Positions 58,644-64,000 of a stretch of 64,000 nt of DNA are shown piece after piece. This stretch comes from JAGOTP01 sp964582475 (lineage in GTDB: Bacteria; Patescibacteriota; Patescibacteriia; 2-12-FULL-60-25). The notes under the pieces were generated by a model. It did no database searches. It worked only from the letters and a program-made list of their open reading frames with translations, and had not been told where the DNA came from. The translations under genes were made by a program, and so were the position numbers. Within the stretch, counting starts at the first letter, position 1, and each line of letters starts with the position of its first letter. Where the stretch lies: NCBI GenBank assembly GCA_964582475.1, contig CAZOQS010000004.1, positions 1 through 64,000 of the forward strand, given 5' to 3'.

Positions 58644-60773
58644 ATGTCCCATGACAAAGTAAAAGGAATTGTCGATGCAGCCATCAAAACTGGAGGCAAG
58701 GAATTTGATAGAAAATTTAGTATTTCTGAGCATGCGCTTCGTTCTTCTCGGGCAGAAGATTCAATCAATGATATCGTTCGTCTGAAGACGAGGATCTTGG
58801 ATCATATTAAAGAGAAGATTCAGGAGGTGAAGTGGTCTGATCCGGAGGCGGTGGAGAGATTTTGCTCGGGTTTAGACACCGTTATTGATCAAGCGAAAGA
58901 CCGCTTCATCAAGGCCCACTCACGCGTGAAAGGTGTGACGGGCCTTGAGCGTTGGGCGGAGTTTTTGAGTTGGAGTGGAAGCTTGAGAGCTAAAACGCGA
59001 GAAGAGATTCTTGCAGAGTTAAGAACAGAGGAGAAAGTTCTTTTATTGGAGACGTCATCGCTAGCGCCAGCTGTCCCACCTAAAGAAGCCGCGAAGGAGA
59101 TCCCTCAAGAAATCAAAGGAGCTCTAGATGAAGGGGAAAAGAAGGGGGATGATCCTTCGCCTCCTAAGCCTCCATCTGAGGTAGTTTCGGTGGAGGGAGT
59201 CATTGAATCGGCCAGAGGTCATCAGTTGTCACCAGAGATTCTATCGGACGTGGAGTTGTGTGCGGAAGCTATTCGAATGGGGGACGAAACGTTGGCATTA
59301 GAGAGCCTTGGATTGGTAATAAAACAGTTTGCGAAAATAACGGCAGACCATGGCAGAGATGTAGAGGCTACGCGTGTGCAAACAGAGGAGGCTTTTTTAC
59401 GACGAGTGGGAGAGCTGCAAGCGGATATAAATCTTCACTCAGAAAATCTAGAGAAAGCACGAATGGAGGGTGCGCAAAAGGCGCAAGCGATTGAACAAAG
59501 AGATTCCATTATTAGGGAATTAAAAAGACAGCTTGAGAGAGCGAATACAAAGAATGATGAGCTTGAGCGTGAACGTATAACGGTTGAAGAGATTCGGAAG
59601 TCTCTTGTCCCGCCACCTCCAGAAGTAATTGAGGAAAAACGGGATCCGGATTTCGAACAGGAAAAAGCGGCTTTGACCGAAGAGTGGACTCGTCTCGGAG
59701 AAGAGGAAGAACGGCTGAGTCGAGTATCGATTGATGTCGCTGAATGGGTAACAAGTTTGGAGGCAGAAGCGAAGAAGCGTTTTTTACGCGAACGTCTTAC
59801 GACCGTTCTTCCGAATGCGGACGCGGTATTTAAAGCTGCGGAAGAAAGAGTGAAAGGGGCGGGCGAGAGCTATCGCAGACAGCACGGCTTGATAGAAGCA
59901 AATATACGTCTGATTCAGGAACGAAAACGATTATTAAGTAGTCGTCTGCGGGCACTCCAATTGATAACAGGGGCGCCACTAGAAGAGAGTCAGGTGTTTA
60001 TAGGGCTCGAAGCTCCTACTCTTCCTGCAGTTGGGGACGTGATTACGCGAGCGCTCGTTGAGGCTCAGTCTTCGAAGGTTGAATCCGTAAATGAGGTAGT
60101 ACCTGTTGTTCCAGAGGCTCCACTCGCTGAACGACCGCTTGATCTATCTCCTTCGGAAGTAGATCTGACGCAACTTTCTTTTGATGTTGAGCTTAAAGAG
60201 GGGGAGTTACGACGCGCGAGAGAGTTGGAGCAATTTATTGAGGAGATGAAGACTCGAGATCTGGGTGACATTGAAGCAATGATGGAAATTCCTGGCGATG
60301 AGGAAAAAGACGAGGCGCGAAAAGTATATATCAAAGAGCTAGCTCAAGAGCTGAAGAGCGGAGAGCTCCTGCCTCATCTAAAAAAGGCAATCGTGGTATT
60401 GGGTGCTCTTCGGAACGAGGGGAAGTTTACGGCCCGCCTCTCTTCAACGATCGGTCATGCGATTGCCTTGAAGGACGTTAAGTTGGCAGCGATTATGTCA
60501 CCTGAGAGTTCACGCATTACGAAGGCGCTCTATAAAATATATACAGTGATGAGGAGCACGCCGGAAAGGTCGATTATTGTAAGAAGAGCGGTTGGAAGTC
60601 AGTATGGTTTAGCAAGCGAGCTCACTCCACTTGGTGAGAGTTGCTCTAAGGCTTGGACGCAAGATCTTCTTAAATCTGGAGAGATAAGCGTGGATCAGTT
60701 GAATAAAATATCCGCCTACATTAAAGAAAAAGATGATGAAGCAGTAAAAGGGAAGGCGACAAAGAAAAGATAA
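58644..60773 (+). CDS. Large coiled-coil hypothetical protein
   Basis: 709 residues, mostly helical and charged, no signal peptide. A Pro-rich linker (about 145-185, VPPKEAAKEIPQEI; PSPPKPPSEV), a central coiled coil (about 255-330, RDSIIRELKRQLERANTKND), and a second helical region with a C-terminal globular part (KAIVVLGALRNEGKFTARLS). Probably a structural or scaffold protein; no family recognised. Its codon use matches resident genes. Confidence 0.72.
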   Translation: MSHDKVKGIVDAAIKTGGKEFDRKFSISEHALRSSRAEDSINDIVRLKTRILDHIKEKIQEVKWSDPEAVERFCSGLDTVIDQAKDRFIKAHSRVKGVTGLERWAEFLSWSGSLRAKTREEILAELRTEEKVLLLETSSLAPAVPPKEAAKEIPQEIKGALDEGEKKGDDPSPPKPPSEVVSVEGVIESARGHQLSPEILSDVELCAEAIRMGDETLALESLGLVIKQFAKITADHGRDVEATRVQTEEAFLRRVGELQADINLHSENLEKARMEGAQKAQAIEQRDSIIRELKRQLERANTKNDELERERITVEEIRKSLVPPPPEVIEEKRDPDFEQEKAALTEEWTRLGEEEERLSRVSIDVAEWVTSLEAEAKKRFLRERLTTVLPNADAVFKAAEERVKGAGESYRRQHGLIEANIRLIQERKRLLSSRLRALQLITGAPLEESQVFIGLEAPTLPAVGDVITRALVEAQSSKVESVNEVVPVVPEAPLAERPLDLSPSEVDLTQLSFDVELKEGELRRARELEQFIEEMKTRDLGDIEAMMEIPGDEEKDEARKVYIKELAQELKSGELLPHLKKAIVVLGALRNEGKFTARLSSTIGHAIALKDVKLAAIMSPESSRITKALYKIYTVMRSTPERSIIVRRAVGSQYGLASELTPLGESCSKAWTQDLLKSGEISVDQLNKISAYIKEKDDEAVKGKATKKR

Positions 60774-60792
60774 GAATGTCTTGAAATGAATG

Positions 60793-60827
60793 CGGGGCGG
60801 GGTCCAGTGTGTTTGGACCCCGCCCCG
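60793..60827 (-). terminator. Terminator hairpin of GC-rich cassette H
   Basis: Perfect 14-bp stem CGGGGCGGGGTCCA / TGGACCCCGCCCCG, 12 nt past the stop at 60840 in the minus direction, followed by CATTCATTTC. It also lies 20 nt past the 58644 gene. Confidence 0.85.
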
Positions 60828-60839
60828 TTGTGTTCCTCG

Positions 60840-62282
60840 CTACTCCTTTCCTTGCCGCGAGAGCGCGGCGTGCTTGATCCTGTACACCTCGGAGAACAGC
60901 GGGTCTCCGGTCCCTTCGAGCACCTTCTCGCTGACGTGCGCCTCGATGGCCCACTGGACCATCGCCTCCTGGAGCACGCGTGGCGCTCGGGCCTGGACGA
61001 GGCGCTTGACCTCCGGGTGGTTGGTGTTGATGACGATGACATCGCCCTTGCGGACGCAGCTCGGACCTGGGTCGGCGGTGGCGAAGGTCATGACCTGGTA
61101 GCTCACGCCGTCGATGTTCACGCCGGCGCCCTCGGGCTTCGGGGTCCTCGTGCCGCCCCCTCCGCCGCCCCCTCCGCCACCGCCCCCGCCGTTGCCGCCG
61201 CCCCCACCGGATCGGGTGGTGAACTCGGCCGGGCCGAAGGCCTCGGTGAAGATTGCCTCCATTCCGCGCAAGGCGTCCTGGAGCGAGCCGCCGCTGGTCT
61301 CCTCGGGGCCGAGCACCTGCTTGGCCACGGGGGCCGCGTAGGCGTTGAGGACCCCGATGAGCGCCTCACCGCGAGGCGAATCCCAGAAGGTCGAGTTCAG
61401 ACCCGTGCGGCTGGCGGCCGAGTCCGACTCGAGTCCGGGGACCCGGATCTCGCCGATGAGGCGGGGATGGTAGATCGCACCGTCGACACGTCGACGCACG
61501 CCCTTGAGCATCTCCGAGTCGCCGACGATGCGCCCCGAGCTGCTGTCGATGAACAGCACAGAGTCGCTGTCCGCCGACACGCCGCTCGTGGCGAGGTCGA
61601 TGAGCACCGGCCCCCCGAGGTTCGGGATGTGGGGGGTCTTCTCCTTCGCCTGAGCCGTGAAGGACCGCCGCTGCACGGGTTGCCCCTGCACGGTGACGGT
61701 CCACTCCCGGATCGGGAGGATGTTCGGGAGCTCCGCGAGCAGTCGCTCCGGCGTGATCCCCGTGAGCTGCGCGTTGGGCACACAGATCTCGGTGAACGAC
61801 CCCTTCCTGGGGAGGCCGGCCCGGTTGGTGACGCGCACGGGCTCGAAGCCCGCCGCATCGAAGACCTGCTCCATGATCTGGAACCGCCAGACCATGTCGT
61901 CGCCGGTCGAGGTGGTGATGTAGTACCACCCGTTCTCCGGGGAGAGGGCCAGGGCGGAGAGCTTGCCGAGGCCGTGCTTGCCGTGGACCTTGCTCTCCGC
62001 GGTGTGAACCGAGTCACCCACCTTGCAGTAGGCGTCGATCACGGAATCGGTGAAGCCGGTCCCGTTGTCGGTCACGGTGATGGCCGGTCCGTCCGGCGAC
62101 AGGGGGTGTTCCCCCGGCGCCCAGAACCGGATCTCGATCTTCGGCTTGGTGCCCTTCAGGTGGGCGGCGTCGAGCCCGTTGAAGATGAGCTCGGCGAGGG
62201 CCTTGATGACCGAGGTGTAGAGGTTTCGCGCGAGCGCCCGTCCCGCCAGATTGCGGCCGGGCGTCATGATGATCGGCTTCAT
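60840..62282 (-). CDS. GHKL ATPase (Hsp90/MutL/MORC type), GC-rich cassette H
   Basis: 480 residues. Bergerat ATP site: N-box E31-LIF-N35-GLD, D72-NGTGF, and GKHGLGK (101-107) as the lid glycines. A middle S5-like domain follows, then a linker of up to 13 consecutive Gly (about 358-377) and a C-terminal domain (VRKGDVIVINTNHPEVKRL). No histidine-kinase dimerisation motif, so a MutL/Hsp90/MORC-like clamp is more likely than a sensor kinase. TAGGAG precedes the ATG; it starts 10 nt after the HTH-like gene. Confidence 0.85.
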   Translation of the reverse strand: MKPIIMTPGRNLAGRALARNLYTSVIKALAELIFNGLDAAHLKGTKPKIEIRFWAPGEHPLSPDGPAITVTDNGTGFTDSVIDAYCKVGDSVHTAESKVHGKHGLGKLSALALSPENGWYYITTSTGDDMVWRFQIMEQVFDAAGFEPVRVTNRAGLPRKGSFTEICVPNAQLTGITPERLLAELPNILPIREWTVTVQGQPVQRRSFTAQAKEKTPHIPNLGGPVLIDLATSGVSADSDSVLFIDSSSGRIVGDSEMLKGVRRRVDGAIYHPRLIGEIRVPGLESDSAASRTGLNSTFWDSPRGEALIGVLNAYAAPVAKQVLGPEETSGGSLQDALRGMEAIFTEAFGPAEFTTRSGGGGGNGGGGGGGGGGGGGTRTPKPEGAGVNIDGVSYQVMTFATADPGPSCVRKGDVIVINTNHPEVKRLVQARAPRVLQEAMVQWAIEAHVSEKVLEGTGDPLFSEVYRIKHAALSRQGKE

Positions 62283-62292
62283 TGGTCTTCTC

Positions 62293-62835
62293 CTACTTCT
62301 TCTTGCCGGTGGGTTGAGCGAACAGAGTCGTCGCGACGTCGAGCTGCTGCAGGAGGTCGAGGAAGGCTGCCGGGAACTGAATGTTCAGCACCGTGGTTGC
62401 ACGGTACAGGGCCATGCAGGGTCCTACGAGCTTGCTGCGTGCCCGCTTCCGCACCGGATCTTCCGGTGCGAGCGCGGCCAGCTTGTTGATGTCCATCGCC
62501 AAGCTGCTGATCCTCTCGCTCAGGCGGATCAGCTCACCGGAAGAGAACGCCTCTTCCAGTTCGGGCCATACGGTCGGATCGGGGAGCGGCTGACGCTTGT
62601 AGAGCGCTTTCTCTTCCTGCGTGAGCAAGAAGCGCGTGTCCTCCGTTTGCCTGTAGAGCTCGCAGAGGACGGTGGGAGGGGGTGTGCGGAGACCATTCCT
62701 CCAGGCGTATGCGAGTGTGGGGCTGTAGCCCAACCCCTGCATAGCGGTTTGCTTCGAATCCTGGTTGTCATACCATTCGCCGAAGGCCTGGCTGATGATC
62801 CCCACCCGTTCTGAAGACAGTCTGGGTGGCGACAT
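62293..62835 (-). CDS. Helix-turn-helix-like protein, GC-rich cassette H
   Basis: 180 residues. The N-terminal 70 residues look like an atypical XRE-type helix-turn-helix (KQTAMQGLGYSPTLAYAWRN followed by GLRTPPPTVLCELYRQTED); the rest is helical without clear motifs and ends in GKKK. Translated ahead of the GHKL ATPase from a shared promoter, with a GAGAGGAG Shine-Dalgarno. Probably a regulator or DNA-targeting partner of the ATPase; function not known. Confidence 0.72.
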   Translation of the reverse strand: MSPPRLSSERVGIISQAFGEWYDNQDSKQTAMQGLGYSPTLAYAWRNGLRTPPPTVLCELYRQTEDTRFLLTQEEKALYKRQPLPDPTVWPELEEAFSSGELIRLSERISSLAMDINKLAALAPEDPVRKRARSKLVGPCMALYRATTVLNIQFPAAFLDLLQQLDVATTLFAQPTGKKK

Positions 62836-62959
62836 GCGAACTCCTCTCTTGTGTGGGTGTACAGTCTCGGGATGTGTGAAGAACGGGCCCCCTTTGAGTA
62901 CAAACGGGGCTGCAAGAATGGCTCAATTAAGAGAAATTACGCAATTTTTGCAACGGGTA

Positions 62960-62988
62960 ATTCTATCAAAAATGTTCGATTTTGTCAA
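62960..62988 (-). promoter_or_regulatory. Promoter of GC-rich cassette H
   Basis: Minus strand TTGACA (62988-62983), 17-nt spacer, TAGAAT (62965-62960): near-consensus. About 120 nt of leader follows. Confidence 0.85.
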
Positions 62989-63022
62989 TAAAATTATCGC
63001 TGGATGGGGAGAATTCGACTTC

Positions 63023-63051
63023 TTGTCGCTTTGTTCGACTACGCGCATACT
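63023..63051 (+). promoter_or_regulatory. Promoter of the ABC transporter gene
   Basis: TTGTCG (63023-63028), 17-nt spacer, CATACT (63046-63051). Confidence 0.5.
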
Positions 63052-63086
63052 GCATCTACATGTTTGAAAAATTGTTCCTTTTACCT

Positions 63087-64000
63087 ATGAATAAACGTAC
63101 GACAAAAGAAGACAAGATCATTCAGTACTCCTCCTGGCAGGTTATCAAAGACATCGCGGTGTTAGTGAAGCCGTACAAGATCACCTTCTTCCTGACGACC
63201 TTGAGTCGTTTGGTGGGGGATATCGTTGCGTTGTATCCAACGTATGCGTTCGCTTCGATCGTTACCTTCTTCGCTCGTTATACTGTTGGCCAATCCGCCT
63301 CTTCGTTGAAGATTTTCCTTGTGTTGTGGTTGGCGGCGACCGTTGTTCGTGCACTTTGTCAGTTTCTCTCAAAATATTACGGTTTCAAAATTGCTGAGCG
63401 TATTTCGATCGATTCAACCTTGCAGGGTATTCGTCATTTGTTCCGCTTGGATATGGCGTGGCATGAGCGCGAGAATTCTGGAAATAAAATAAAGCGCATC
63501 AATAATGGCAGTGAGGGTTATCGTAAAATGTTACGGATTTGGTTTAACGCCGTCATTGAGATCACGGTGAACCTGATCTTGATCAATGTGATCATTGCGC
63601 GCTTCGACTATCTCGTTCTGGGGGCGATGGTCCTGTTTTTTATTTTGTATTTCGTCGTATCTGAGCGCATGCGAAAGGTGTCCGGAACCGCTTCCTATCG
63701 CGTGAACGAACAAGAGGAACAGGTCAACGGTGTTTTCTTTGAAGCGATCAATAACGTTCGGACGGTGAAAGTGATGGCCATGGCGGATGTGCTCTACGGG
63801 ACTCTCACAAAGCACATGGATGAGCTGATGAAGCGTATCGGAATACGTATTTTTTGGAATCAATCGAGAGATAGTTTGCTCGTTTTCTTGGCGCTTAGCT
63901 TCCGCTTGCTCATGACCGCATTGATTATCCGCGGCATCCTGAAAGGCCAATACGATATTGGATTCTTGGTTTTGTTCAGTACCTACTTCTCGAACTTATC
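63087..64000 (+). CDS. ABC transporter, exporter-type membrane domain (partial)
   Basis: Open from ATG 63087 to the window edge (304 codons, no stop). It begins MNKRTTKEDKIIQYSSWQVI, has about four membrane segments so far, and an exporter-type coupling region (ERISIDSTLQGIRHLFRLDM ... NNVRTVKVMAMADVLYGT). The ATP-binding domain would lie beyond 64000. Type I exporter fold; substrate unknown. Confidence 0.85.
   Translation, partial: MNKRTTKEDKIIQYSSWQVIKDIAVLVKPYKITFFLTTLSRLVGDIVALYPTYAFASIVTFFARYTVGQSASSLKIFLVLWLAATVVRALCQFLSKYYGFKIAERISIDSTLQGIRHLFRLDMAWHERENSGNKIKRINNGSEGYRKMLRIWFNAVIEITVNLILINVIIARFDYLVLGAMVLFFILYFVVSERMRKVSGTASYRVNEQEEQVNGVFFEAINNVRTVKVMAMADVLYGTLTKHMDELMKRIGIRIFWNQSRDSLLVFLALSFRLLMTALIIRGILKGQYDIGFLVLFSTYFSNL

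Noticed and set aside
60786..62489. 567-codon open frame antisense to the GHKL ATPase
   Set aside because: The minus strand has clear ATPase motifs; the plus frame is low complexity and begins inside the terminator.
1..64000. CRISPR arrays, rRNA genes, insertion-sequence transposases and integron attC sites
   Set aside because: I looked for regular short repeats, rRNA signatures, DDE transposases and attC-like borders around the cassettes and found none.

Overview
The window looks like chromosomal DNA of a small-genome bacterium, most likely of the Candidate Phyla Radiation (Patescibacteria). The genes are mostly translation, repair, chaperone and nucleotide-salvage genes plus many short lineage-specific envelope proteins. 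ThrS lacks the TGS domain, MscL, RsmI and MutY are short, and amino-acid biosynthesis, respiration and rRNA genes are absent. TGA is used as a stop. Placement rests on gene content only; no 16S gene is present.

Layout: 1-2218 is a serine-recombinase element with a divergent XRE repressor, bounded by a 189-bp perfect inverted repeat whose right arm ends in the 3' end of tRNA-Gly(TCC). 2215-8814 holds rlmI, a membrane HIT protein, cca, hflX, class II aldolase and a PfkB kinase. 9386-14278 has a dCTP deaminase, a T-box-controlled thrS, and two lineage-specific proteins. 15115-17699 is mscL, infC-rpmI-rplT, tmRNA and smpB. 17722-21837 is a run of envelope genes (AI-2E/PerM, a dead HtrA-like protein, a Wzz-like protein). 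25094-32749 has holB, a Ycf48-like lipoprotein, frr, glyS, an M16 peptidase, tpiA and a TPR protein, followed by tRNA-Thr and tRNA-Tyr. 35166-45173 has a HAD phosphatase, a YgjP-like hydrolase, a histone-H1-like peptide, an RRM protein, DUF1877, gatB, two paralogous membrane proteins, and a dTMP operon (nucleotide kinase, dut, thyA, folA). 46465-54537 has clpB under a CIRCE operator, lipoproteins, rsmI, metG, cvpA, tatD and DUF1653. 55407-60773 has mutY, a NUDIX hydrolase and large hypothetical proteins. An ABC transporter runs off the right end.

The most striking pattern is a set of markedly GC-rich gene cassettes set between the moderate-GC resident genes: about 8868-9350, 14371-15070, 21930-25000 (two genes), 33090-35101, 38067-39011, 54631-55336 and 60793-62988 (two genes). 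Most carry their own sigma-70-type promoter (often TTGACA with a 17-nt spacer), a Shine-Dalgarno start and a hairpin at the 3' end. Resident genes mostly lack Shine-Dalgarno sequences: they start a few bases after a -10 box or behind a short C/T tract. Cassette products include a CPBP protease homologue, an OPT transporter, a PlsC-type acyltransferase, a signal-peptide protein with a barrel-like tail, a Cys-rich lipoprotein, and a GHKL ATPase paired with a helix-turn-helix-like protein.
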